64,000 nt of DNA from NCBI RefSeq assembly GCF_000350225.1, contig NW_005178979.1:131425-195424 (forward strand), in the 5' to 3' direction. Positions within the stretch are counted from its first letter, which is position 1; each line of letters opens with the position of its first letter. Under the pieces are notes generated by a model. The model did no database searches, was not told the origin of the DNA, and was given only the letters and a program-made list of their open reading frames with translations. Positions 54,044 through 64,000 of this stretch are shown here, piece by piece. A program made the position numbers and the translations under genes. The DNA comes from Chondrus crispus. Taxonomy: Eukaryota; Rhodophyta; Florideophyceae; Gigartinales; Gigartinaceae.

Positions 54044-54400
54044 GACACCTGTCAGCCCCCCCCCCTCTCGCCCTCTCAAACACACGTGTCTAAGGCTCCA
54101 GTACAGGACACCTGTCCGCTCCCCCCTGGCCCTCTCAAACACACGTGTCTAAGGCTCCAGTACAGGACACCTGTCCGTTCCCCCCCTCTGGCCCTCTCCA
54201 ACACATGTGTCAAAGGCTCCAGTACAGGACACCTGTCCGCTCCCCCCCTCTGGCCTTCTCAAGCGCACGTGTCTGAGGCTACAGAGAACACCTGCCCCCC
54301 CCCTTTTGCCCTCTCAAACACACGTGTCTAAGGCTACACTACAGGACACCTGTCCCCCAGCTCCCCTCCATCAAACACCGGTTTGAGACTAAACAAAAGC
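54044..54400 (+). repeat. Minisatellite, ~61-bp unit, about six copies (copy B)
   Basis: Same unit as at 27002-27225 with two extra copies. Confidence 0.92.
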
Positions 54401-54620
54401 AGAGACTTGTCCTTCCGCCTTCCACAGCGGCTATTGCTAAACAATTTCTTACCCATAAGCCGTATCGTCTTTGATTATAACAATACTAATTAACGCTATT
54501 ATGGTAACGTTAGAAGTAATAAGGACAACCCTTGACGGCTACCGTCCGTCTTCCTCGGCGCAAGCCGACATTAAAGCCGCTTTAGCGACTGTCCTTTCTC
54601 AAGACCCTCAACCATCTAAT

Positions 54621-54660
54621 GAGGAATGCGTCGACACCCTAGGGTGTTGACGCATTCCTC
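54621..54660. repeat. Terminal palindrome of copy B
   Basis: Twenty-base arms with one mismatched pair meet at CCTAGG (centre 54640/54641), running from GAGGAATGCG to CGCATTCCTC. Confidence 0.93.
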
Positions 54661-55068
54661 AGAAGGTACCATGCCATAACTTCGTATCTAGGTCATTGCC
54701 AGAATTTATGCTTGGGCAAAGCAGCGGTGTCTGTTTGGCGAGACTGGAGGGAACTGATAGGCATGGGGAAAAGTCTCGAACATGTGGTCACCATCGATTC
54801 CAAGACGAAACTTGTTCATGATCCCGCGGAGCAATATGCGCTTTATGTTCGTGACAACGTATTCGATTTATGCGTTGGAGATGGTTTCCAGGTAAACCGA
54901 GTTGTCGAGCTCAGGAAATTAGTTAGACAGGAAACTGGGAAGAAGTCCCGGAAGAAAAGGTCAATGAGTACAGAGAAGAAGCAAGCGGTTCGCAAGAAGA
55001 AGAGATTGCAAAAGAAAAACAAGAGGCAGTCTAAACGAGTTGTCAAGGAGAGCGATTGCGATGAATAG
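54661..55068 (+). pseudogene. Unrecognised ORF truncated at the edge of copy B
   Basis: The frame is open from the repeat edge to 55068 (119 codons from the first usable non-ATG codon; no early ATG), suggesting a gene cut by the arrival of copy B. The N-terminal part looks folded (S-V-W-R-D-W-R-E-L-I-G-M-G-K-S, then D-P-A-E-Q-Y-A-L-Y-V-R-D-N-V-F). The last ~35 residues are strongly basic (K-K-S-R-K-K-R, K-K-K-R-L-Q-K-K-N-K-R), a likely nuclear signal. No family is recognised. It converges on the gene below. Confidence 0.4.
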
Positions 55069-55211
55069 CGGACATCATATTCATGAAATTACTCTCGCTC
55101 CAGAATGGATCGGCCGCGTCCTAATGCTGCAAATCACTACGCCTAGTATGTCAGCGTCTGAGGAATACCCTGCCAAAAGGGCATGTCTACCATAAGTAGA
55201 CCCAAGACCTG
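55069..55211. other. Intergenic spacer between convergent ORFs
   Basis: No feature is seen. Confidence 0.4.
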
Positions 55212-57714
55212 TTAGTCGAGCATTCCCGCCATGACATCATCGTCACTGTCGAACTCATGTTCTATACCTTCTGTTCCTCTTCTCGAATCATTGGTGCTAC
55301 TTGGCATGGCGTTCTCGCTGCTGTCTATGTGTCGGGGTACATTAATATTCAGGCTGGCGAACATATCTTTGGAAATTTTCAAGGTCGCGCCGATAACTTT
55401 CTCCTTCTCTGATCTTCCAGGTAACATGTCCCGCAGTGTGATTTTGGGTATGGACAGTTGGCTGTCGTTTCCTTCACCCTCCAAACCATTCTGCAGCCGC
55501 TCCGTTCTCCTTTCAGTTGTGACTTCCCCACTGACAGCCGTCGCCTCAGAATAAGTAGGCGTACCTGAACAATTGCGATTCATTTGAACCGAGAACAATT
55601 GCCTTAAAAAGCGAGCAATTCGATAGACGGTTCGAAGCATAGACGAATGGGATCCGAGGGCCATTTCTTCCGCGCAATGACAATAAGCACAAACGAAGCT
55701 GAGAGCTATTCGCAAGATGTTAATATTGCGCTTCATCTCTCGGACACGACTGTCGTCATTCGTACCACCAGTGACGTTGACTGGGTAGGTCGCCTGTATC
55801 ACAAGGTCTTTGCTTAAGATCAGCCAGAAGCTTTCGATTAGTGAGTGACGTGCGTGTATCCCAGCCTACACTAGTATCAGGGATTTCTGAGGTGGGAATG
55901 GACTCAGCATCGCTGTGCAGAAACCGCAAGGTAGGTGAAGAGTGTAAGACATGGAAGGAAAGATAATCTCTCCAGTCAACAAGTAGGAAGAGGCCGCTCT
56001 CGGACATTTTAACGTTCGAACGATCACGAGAAATTCTCAGGCAGTCGTTGATTATTGTGACGATCCTTTTGCCAATGAAGAGAAGCTTGCGCCTATTTGG
56101 GCACAATGGATCCGAGGGTAACTCGGCCTTCACACACTCATGATGCGTTCGCGCATTATTCATCGTTTGCTTGTCCGACACACCTGGCTGCAGCCACGCA
56201 GGCTTTTAGAGACACAAAAGTCCATTCCATCGCGATTGACATTCGTCTCATGAAAGGCTTTAGAGGTTGTAAAAGCTGCTGCATATGTTCTGGTTTTTTC
56301 GTCGGAGAGCGTTCTTGCGTTCTTCACCGCCCGTTTCGCTGCACTGAAGCGGAAACTTGCATGTTTCTTTCCCAGTCCTCGTTTGAATTCGGACCGTGAT
56401 TGATTGTGTTTCAGGCCAAACAACAGCACGCTGACGACTCGCGATGTCATCCTAGTGTCATCTTGGGTATTGTGATAGACGTGCATGAACGAAGATAGAG
56501 CCTGCGCAAGTGACCTTGAAACATTATCTGCATTCACCGCTGCGTTGATTTCAATAATGACTGTCGGGTTGTCCCTGAGAACTTTCTTTTCAAGGTTTTT
56601 AGTCGATGTAACTTTAGAAGATCCTCTGCGTACCCTTGATCGCGATGGTATTCGCGAACCACTAGAGGAACTGTGAATAATGAGGAGTTTGATTTCCTCC
56701 AAAGCGGATGCCGTCTTCGCATTGATTCTTATTAGATCCGACAACTTCGAATTGCTGCTCGCCAGGTCGGCTCCTAACCTCTTCTCCATGGCTACCATAG
56801 ATTTAGTAATACGATGCCCATGGATTGAAACTGATTCTTGGACGATATTATTTGCCTGATTCACGAATTCAGCACACAAACTGTTGCCCTCCGCTGTAAA
56901 ATTTGTTTCTGTGTTTATTTCTGGTCGGACGATGTTAGGATTCCACGCTGTGGATGGATCCGAACTTTTCGGAAGAGAAAGCCGCAAATGTCTGCTCACA
57001 GGCGCGGACAAATTCGATATGGGAGGCTGCGTGGTAAGGTCCGAACATCCAGCCTCGTTATGAGAGGCTTCTAGTCTTCGACGCTTCTCGACGCCAGGAA
57101 TACGGGCCTGTGCTGAAATTCTTTTTTCTGTACAGACGCCGTAGGGCTCCGACGCATTTTTTCCATTCTTTGCGGAGCGTTGGATGGTGGAGGAGCAAGG
57201 ACTTTAACAGCAGGTTCTACAAAGTCTTTCCTACATCTTAGACGGGAAGAATAGCGCTGTGTCCTCGGTGCAATGTCAGCTGTGGGTGAAGTCCTTGAAA
57301 CAAAAACAGGAACAGAAGTGGGTGTTGAATCTTGAGCCTCCTTCAAACTTGGAGGTAATGGTAGTTGAAGGGAAGAAGGTGCGGTAGTGTGGCGAGATGC
57401 GCGTGTTGTTGAAGGGGGCGGAGACGGGGACGACGCCGTTCCAGTAGACTGCAAAGAACGTTTTTGTAAGTGAGAGGACGACGGTGGTCGCGATGAAACC
57501 AGGTTTGAAGGAAGTGGAGAAGCTGGAGGAGAACAGGCTGGGTGCGTGGTAGCTGGGGGGGTGGTGAAGAACTTTGTGATTGCTGGGCGGGCTTAGACGC
57601 GGAAGGCGAATTGTTTTCCTGGGAGTTGGGGTGGGTCTTCGAAATTGCGGGGAAGTTTTGGAAACCACTCTGCGTAAACATCCGAACGGCACGTCTGAAA
57701 GGGGACCCCATCAA
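55212..57714 (-). pseudogene. Unrecognised gene in five overlapping frames
   Basis: Five - strand frames follow head to tail, mostly overlapping by 20-110 bases: 57714-57343 and 57454-57071 (proline/serine-rich), 57011-56160 (helical, with M-V-A-M-E-K-R-L-G-A-D-L and basic patches), 56181-55756 and 55802-55212 (acidic end F-D-S-D-D-D-V-M-A-G-M-L-D). This looks like one ~800-residue gene broken by about four frame changes, or a gene with short introns. No domain is recognised. A low-complexity N-terminus, helical middle and acidic tail would suit a DNA-transposon accessory protein or a nuclear host protein; I cannot choose. Confidence 0.4.
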
Positions 57715-57719
57715 GACTT

Positions 57720-59594
57720 GAAGCGCGGCAAACTGGACCTGCGACCGTTTCTGTTTGGGCTGGGAACGGTTTCGAAAGTCGTTCCACTTGTTTCGCGGGA
57801 AAAAGACAGTGAAGCTTTCGGAAGCATGTATGAATGAATAGCAAAAAAGGGCTTACATATTCGTACAAGCCCAGAACGTTTTTTTGTTTGAGAGCAAATA
57901 AATCTGGGCGAGCCTTTTTCTGATGCCAACTCCTACAGCTACAGGTGTGGTACCGAGATCATATAAATTTCGGACAGTAGTGCGCGTGCGTGCCGGTACG
58001 CCTCGCGCCCGCACCGTGCGGTCGGCACAGCGCTACGCCCCTCCCCCGCCATAGACAACGACGGCAACGATTTCCGCCCCCTCTCTGGCATCCCCCAGGA
58101 AGCCGCCGAGGGACCAGCTACAGTAGACAGCCTTACCCGGCCTACTGGCTGCACGAACCCGACGCTATCACGTATGGCAGAAGTCGCGATGGACCGCCAA
58201 TGATTGAGGACGCATCTACACAAGGATCCGCCGGCAGTTAGGAGATAAATCGTGCGATACGCCGACGTCCCCGTTCGTCGGTATGGGTATCAAGCGGACG
58301 ACTCCAGGTCCCCGGGGGAACGGATAAGAAAGGAAGGAGTGATGTGAAAAGGAAAGAGGGTAGGTTCGTTTATCGTGTCAGAGGGGCGGCGGAACTCATC
58401 AGAGACGGCTCGCGCAGAGACGTTCCGCAAGTACGCGGGAGAGTGCGGGCTCGCTGTGAAGGCTGCAGTGAACACGGGTCGCGAAGCCTTGCAGACCGTG
58501 TTGAGACGCCCACCGCTGTGGTACATACGGCACACAACCAGTACCTTTCAATGACAGTAGCCCAACTGTGGGCCTCCCCGGATGGATGAATGAAGGTTGG
58601 CGCTGCTGAGTGCAGAGCTCGACATTACCATCGACAATGTCATAGAGTTGCGCGTTAGGGACATAGAAGGAGAACGTGCGAAGGAGGTGGATCATGCTCT
58701 TCGCAGCATGATGAAGGGGAAATGTGGAGCTACGAAAGAGGCAGAGAGGAGGGCCCACGCCGCCTCTCGGAGGAAGCCATGTAAGAAGGAATTGGAAGCG
58801 CGGAAGCGAAGAGGAGTGGGGCATTCGGAACCCGTTTCGCCGGACGCTTTGCGCAATTAAGAGCGCACGGCCCACCACGGTGCTGAAGGGGTCTAGGGGT
58901 GACGTCGCGCTCCATTCGCACGACGTCACGGGTCACCCTTCGATCTCTGCTCGAAGGGCGTAGCGCGACCACTAAATTCTCGAAAGCGTCGCCGCCCGCT
59001 GCACGGACAAAATGCAGACGCACGAGAGGAAGGGATAAGATGGGACGGCTCTGGCAGGGGAGGAAACTAGGCGCGTCCGTCGGTTGACCTAGGATGGGGA
59101 TGCACCGGCGACCACTACGAAGGACGAGTTAACTGTCACCCTCACTTCCAGGCCCCGCTGTACCGAAGCCCCGTACAAGGAGAGGGGTGATGTGTCACCC
59201 GGAACAGCATGGGTGCTCGAGAGTCGATACGGATAAGCTCGCCGCGGACTACGTTCATGTCACGTGGTATTGCTCGCGTATGTTGCTCAGTCGCAAAGCT
59301 AGCGTACAGGGCTGGACTCCAGAAGGGATAGGCAGTAATAGGAAAACGCAGGCAGCCCGCGGACGTGGAGCGTGGTGTGGCGATGGAACGTTACTCTAAG
59401 GAGATCAGAAACAACCCCCTGGTCGCAGTTCGGTAGACTACGGGGCAGGTTACCAGCGCGTAAGCGTTGAAGCAAGCGAGTTGGGATGAGCGCTGGGTAG
59501 AGCAGCAAGAGCAAGGCAGATCACGACAATGAAGGGACAAGACCCCCCTACCCGCACAAGTGAACGCGGACGTTCACTCTTGAAGGGGGGGCCG
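57720..59594 (+). mobile_element. Probable 3' region of Gypsy-4, left limit unknown
   Basis: The last 30 bases before the LTR contain GTGAACGCGGACGTTCAC and a polypurine tract (GAAGGGGGGG), almost the same as the sequence ending the Gypsy-1 pol gene. Upstream, from about 57,940, GC-rich DNA has frames such as 58597-58860 (+, rich in K, R and E) with no known domain. No pol is seen. The true left edge lies somewhere in 57.7-58.3 kb. Confidence 0.45.
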
Positions 59595-60234
59595 GGTAGC
59601 ATAACCGCCGACTACTGTACTATATATTAGATTTAGAATTAGATCTAACGCTGTAAGGTACGGACCTTACAGCGTGCGCGCGCGCATACCTTACAGCGCG
59701 CGCGCACTAACAGGTGGACCCCACGTGTAGCACACGTGTGCTGTCAGCCCCGACGGCTGACAGCGTTACAGTGCGGGCCGGCCCGCACTGTCTACAGTAA
59801 GCCGACTACAGTACAGTCCGTACTGTACTGTAGACGGTTAATTAACTTGTACAATAAATATAGGGAGCGACCGCCGGCGGAGGGGACGAGGACAGGCAAC
59901 CCTCCACCGACGGTAGACCACCCAGCTTACTCTACTCAGACCGCCGTTCCGCGAGTAGTTACCACCGAGCGGGTAGTGGACGCGCGCGACACCGCGGCGA
60001 GCTGCGATCCGCCTCCGCCCGTCAGTACCGGATCGTCAACCGGTACTGCTCCGGGGCGTCGAGGCGTCGATCCACTCGCCTACGCGCGCGTCCCCGCCGA
60101 CCACGCTCTACCACCCGCTACCGGCCCGCTTCCGGTGGCGTTGGTTGGTTCAAGACCCTCGGTACGCCGATCTGGGGTCTTCCGCCGAACATCGCGAACA
60201 CCCCCTCCGCCGGGTGCGAGGTGTTTATGCGACA
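59595..60234 (+). repeat. Gypsy-4 LTR
   Basis: About 640 bp, similar to the Gypsy-1 LTR in layout: GTAGCATAAC near the start, hairpin array, AATAAATATA promoter-like stretch near 59,853, GGTGTTTATGCGACA at the end. No primer-binding site follows, so it is a right (3') LTR. Copia-4 sequence begins right after it. Confidence 0.82.
59649..59833 (+). promoter_or_regulatory. Hairpin array in the Gypsy-4 LTR
   Basis: CGCTGTAAGGT / ACCTTACAGCG (about 59649-59673), CTGTCAGCC / GGCTGACAG, CAGTGCGGG / CCCGCACTG, and CTACAGTACAGT / ACTGTACTGTAG around CCGT (59806-59833) are all perfect. The arms differ from Gypsy-1 while pairing is kept. Confidence 0.8.
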
Positions 60235-60239
60235 CGCAG

Positions 60240-63200
60240 TGCTTCGCGACAACCTCCCGCCAGAAGTGTTATACTCAAGCGAGTTACTGAAAGGACCCAT
60301 CACGTTATTCCGCATTCTCAGGGATTACCTCACGGTTAAGGGACTACAATATACCCCTCACCCTCGCAGTAACCGCATTGCTTATGGCTTGGTTGAAATG
60401 TTCTTCGTCGATGTGCCCGATCGCATTATTGCCAACGCAAACCTGTCCGCGTGTCATTCCTCTTCGACATCACCGTCAGTGAACCATAGAAACTAGTAAA
60501 GCCAGCCGACCTCTCACCTTGCCAACGAATCGAGGATTGCGCAAAACGTTGCTCTTCCCAGTTAAGAGAGAAGATCGCTATTCCGGTAAAATTGGTGAAG
60601 ATATCAACGAGGTAATTGATAACTATTGCGACGCCGCTGATGATTACAACCTCAGCGAAAAAAACTGCGATATTTTCACAACGTCTTTGATGGTGAAGCT
60701 AAAAGATTCTATCGCACCTCCATCGCTGGTACCCAAACATCCTTCGACTCAACCGTTCAGCGGATGCTCCAAGAGTTCAACAGTATCACACGACAGAACA
60801 GAGTTCGCAAGCTATTGCAGAATCTCCGCCTATCACAGATTCTCAAAACAAAGCACTGCTCAGTCAGCGAAGCGCTAGAAGAACTTCGTGAAACCATCAC
60901 TCGGTACACACCACAAGGGCCCCAAACACATCGGTCGGATCTCGACAAAACAGAGTACCTTCACGACGCCGTAATTGGAACCAAATGGGCTGAGCCTGTT
61001 CTGGCTCAAAGCCTAGCTTCCACGCGGCCTTGGACTTTCCGGCAGATGTATACTGTACTTGATGCGGCCTGGCTCCGAGAGCAGAAACAGAACGAAAGCC
61101 GTAAGCGTCACCCCCCAGAACGACGTCGATGATGCCAACCCTCTCTGGCATACATTTTCAAAAGCAAATTACATACAGTATACCCCGAAGACCTGGTTCC
61201 TCCTCGTCAAACCCCCGTGGCAATTTATCTGGTCCATCCAAACGATTTAAGGATGCTATAAACGGAAAGAACCGTTTTGGTAACATACGATGCTGCCACA
61301 ACTGTGGTAATAAGTACCACTTCATCCGAGAATGCCCTAAACCGGCCTCAGTCATACGCAATGTACGACGCATGATCAAAGCGCGCCCTAACCACGTCAA
61401 GGACATACTGTATGAACTTAGTAATCATGTGGAAGACATCATGCACCATAATGACACTTGTTTCGAAGACTTCGAAGAACCAAACGCCTCAAACGGTTCT
61501 GAGTCACAACACTCAAATGGATCTGACAGCGTGACTGACAGTGACACCGACGAGACAGAAGAAGTTAACAACCACGTAAAAATCGAACCCTTTTCAATTA
61601 CAAGGCGAATTCTCGCCGGGCTATAGATCCATCGGATTTTTAGCAAGCGAAAGTTTTCATCTCCAAGATAATACATCTCAAACTGTTTATTTTGAAACTG
61701 TGCGCGCTAAAAAGAGATGCAAGTTTAAACTTGAACGCCGTTCTGCTATCAGCCGCCAAATACGTTCTCAACGTCACCTAGAAAGAATACTACCCCGCCA
61801 AGAATGCGTTATCTTCAACCAGAGCCGCACAACATCACCTCAACGGATGCTTTGGCAAGGAGCTTGTCTTGACACTGGTGCACAACGCACAGTCATCGGC
61901 TTGAGACAGGCGAAGGCATACTGTCTATACACTGGAACGAAGTTCAGACTCTTTTCCAACAATAATCGCTACCGCTTTGGCAACGACCGTCAAACTTCGT
62001 TAGGCTCTCTGATCATTACGATACCCCCTTCCGAAGCTCACACTACCAAGGAACGAATAGACGTAGTTAGCACAGACGTACCACTACTAATAGGCCTTGA
62101 TCTCCTAGATAAGTACGGTATGTTCGTCAACACTATCACTAACCGCCTTAATTGTCCCCACCGACAACTAAGTATCCCCCTTCTACGTTACAACGGCCAT
62201 GTGTATCTCGAATAGCCGAAACGTGATCATATATTCTTTTCTTCTCCAGAACTCTTGCGCCTTCATCGCGGATTCTCCCATCCCGCTACGGACAAACTCT
62301 GCAACCTGCTTGGTATGGCACGGCCTTACGAAACGAATCCAGACACCAAACAGGTTCTAGACCAGATTAAACAAGCATGTGATACTTTTCAACGCCTGGG
62401 ACCAACCGCCATTCCTTTCAAGGCCTCCGTTCCAACAGAAGATTCCGTTAAATTAGGGGAAGAACTATCTATGGACCTCATGTTCCTTGACGGAAACGCC
62501 TTACTCCATATCGTCGACTCCGCTATTCGTTTCATCTGCCGCCTTCCTCGACAAAGACTTCGACCCAAGTGTTGAAGGTATTTGGTTAGCCTTCATCCAG
62601 GTATGGTGTACCATGTACACCGATTACCCAAATCGCATCCGAGTCGACCAAGGATCGTCCTTTACTTCTGATCGCTGGCGCCAACTCACTGATCATACCG
62701 GCATCCAGCTCAGAATCTCCGGAGTCAAAGCCCACAGCTCCCTAGGAATCGGCGAAAGACTCCACGAATCTCTGAGAAGGATTTACCGAAAAGTGCGAGC
62801 TGACTACCCACAAGCACACAAAGAAATTCTTCTTAGCAGTAAAAGCTATGAACGACACAATTGGAGAAAAAGGACTTGTACCCTCATTTCTGGCTTTCAG
62901 AATTACTCCTCGATTCCTAATAATCAGCACCGAGCTCCCATTACAAGCGAAACGAATGAAACTACTGACATCTGCTCAGATGGAAATGAATGCAATTGTT
63001 GCCGAAAGGAGAATACAAGCAGCGTTAAAAAGACCGATACCTTCAGCAGCCGATGGGATATATCAACTTGGAGACGAAATACTAGTCTTTAGTGAAGTAG
63101 AAAAGACCTGGTTAGGACCTTTTATACTTATGCATGTTCAAGGACGAATGATAACTATTCAGAACAGTGAAGGAACATATAGGCAATTGTTCAACGTCTT

Positions 63201-64000
63201 CCAACCCAAGCCATATTACTGTGATCACAACCCCATTATCCACTACCAAACAAGGATATTCCAGTCTCCATTTGCCTCTAAGACTCCCTTCTCTTCTTTT
63301 CTCACTGAAGAAATTAAGCGAAATGATCCTCGAGCCCGTCAGTTCTCTGCAGCAAAAAGAAAGGAGATAGAAAGACTCGTCAAGCGTAAAACTTGGAGGA
63401 TTGTTGCAAAGGATGAAGTACTACGAAATGCACACGTTCTGGGCGGATGCTTCGTCCTAACAATCAAAGACTCCGGTACGAACAAGGAAGTCTACAAGGC
63501 TCGCTATGTTGTTCAAGGTTACTCTGACAAGGTGAAATCTTCCGTAGTTCACGACAACCCTACTGCTAGACAGTTTTCAGTGAAAATATTAGTAGGATTA
63601 GGAGCAGTGTTTCACTTCCGACAATTCTCAACTGACGTTACGCAGGCTTATCTTCAAAGTGCAGAAAAGCTCAAAAGAGACGTGTACATTAAGCCGTCAC
63701 TAGAATTCGAACTTAGCCCCGATCGACTCCTGAAGCTGTTAAAACCACCATATGGCCTCGCCGATAGTGGAGATTACTGGGGAAGAACGTTAAGAGACCA
63801 TATCTGGAAAGACATTGGAATGAGCGCAACTACCACGGATGGTTCATTCTTTTACAAAAGAATTGCGAACCAACTCGCCGGTTTATGTGCTACACACGTC
63901 GACGACTGCTTACACGCCGGGAACTCGAAATATTCGCAACTTAGCCAATCTATCGAGAAAACGATTCAATGCAGAGATAGAGAATTTGACATAGTACAGT
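60240..64000 (+). mobile_element. Copia-4, Ty1/Copia element, right end outside the window
   Basis: Gag pieces (60240-61626) with a knuckle C-C-H-N-C-G-N-K-Y-H-F-I-R-E-C near 61,290; protease (C-L-D-T-G-A-Q-R-T-V-I-G-L near 61,866); integrase (R-V-D-Q-G-S-S-F near 62,640, L-G-I-G-E-R near 62,743); RT (D-V-T-Q-A-Y-L-Q-S and K-P-P-Y-G-L-A-D-S-G, then H-V-D-D, from about 63,300 to the edge). Closest to Copia-1 within the window. The visible part is broken in about six places. No left LTR is seen: the Gypsy-4 LTR abuts it instead. Confidence 0.88.

Larger units (their letters stand above)
48941..54657 (+). mobile_element. Duplicated 5.7-kb unit, copy B
   Basis: Same orientation and content as copy A (21897-27490). 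It is longer by ~123 bp because the minisatellite has two more units. Flanks differ on both sides. The open frames between about 49450 and 53340 translate identically to their counterparts in copy A. The terminal palindrome is complete here (54621-54660). Confidence 0.9.

Noticed and set aside
54676-54687. ATAACTTCGTAT, identical to 12 bases of a loxP arm
   Set aside because: Only one arm is present, with no matching inverted arm or 8-bp core. A 12-mer in 64 kb can occur by chance; no vector sequence is seen nearby.
1-64000. tRNA genes, rRNA, CRISPR arrays, riboswitches or bacterial operons
   Set aside because: None could be seen; the content is eukaryotic transposon sequence, and the regular repeats found are minisatellites or hairpins, not spaced CRISPR repeats.

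Overview
This 64-kb window looks like a transposon graveyard from the nuclear genome of a eukaryote. I found no gene that is clearly the host's own, no tRNA or rRNA, and no CRISPR array. Almost everything recognisable is a mobile-element gene: Ty1/Copia and Ty3/Gypsy retroelements (one Gypsy being a chromovirus), pogo-like, PIF/Harbinger-like and CACTA-like DNA transposons, and a 5.6-5.7 kb unit present twice. Intron-poor coding, many nested LTR elements and frequent CTGTACAG-type palindromes would fit a red alga such as Chondrus, but this is an inference from style, not a species identification.

Layout. 1-579: unassigned GC-rich flank. 580-6840: Copia-1 with two 361-bp LTRs. 7480-9110: decayed pogo-like transposase. 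10.2-12.4 kb: PIF/Harbinger-like pair, transposase on + and SANT/Myb-like partner on -, convergent. 12.7-15.1 kb: very old Copia-2 on -. 16.9-17.3 kb: three 102-bp tandem repeats and a palindrome. 17.7-21.5 kb: CACTA-like (TNP2-type) transposase, nearly intact. 21,897-27,490: copy A of the duplicated unit. 27.5-28.9 kb: Copia-3 fragment on -. 28,926-42,073: complete 13.1-kb chromovirus Gypsy-1 with a 5-bp target-site duplication. 42.08-44.3 kb: Gypsy-2 fragment on -. 44.3-45.5 kb: unrecognised gene on -. 45.7-46.5 kb: Gypsy-3 LTR and gag start on -. 46.85-47.43 kb: zinc-knuckle fragment. 47.46-48.58 kb: diverged relative (on -) of the zinc-finger genes in the duplicated unit. 48,941-54,657: copy B. 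54.67-57.7 kb: two unrecognised convergent genes. 58-60.2 kb: 3' end and LTR of Gypsy-4. 60.24-64.0 kb: Copia-4, running off the window.

The best candidate for something undescribed is the duplicated unit. It carries two genes of a small protein family that starts with M-x-R-[LV]-K-R, has a conserved A-R-H-I-x-x-V-A-x-Q stretch and ends in two C-x2-C-x12-H-x5-H zinc fingers. A third, diverged member lies outside the unit. The unit ends in a 40-bp hairpin, its middle 4.5 kb appears identical between copies, and the visible differences cluster at its two ends. Other structure not explained by genes: an array of perfect hairpins in the LTRs of three Gypsy elements, large palindromes scattered through unrelated elements, and a 4.4-kb segment after the pol gene of Gypsy-1 that is bracketed by two copies of the polypurine tract.
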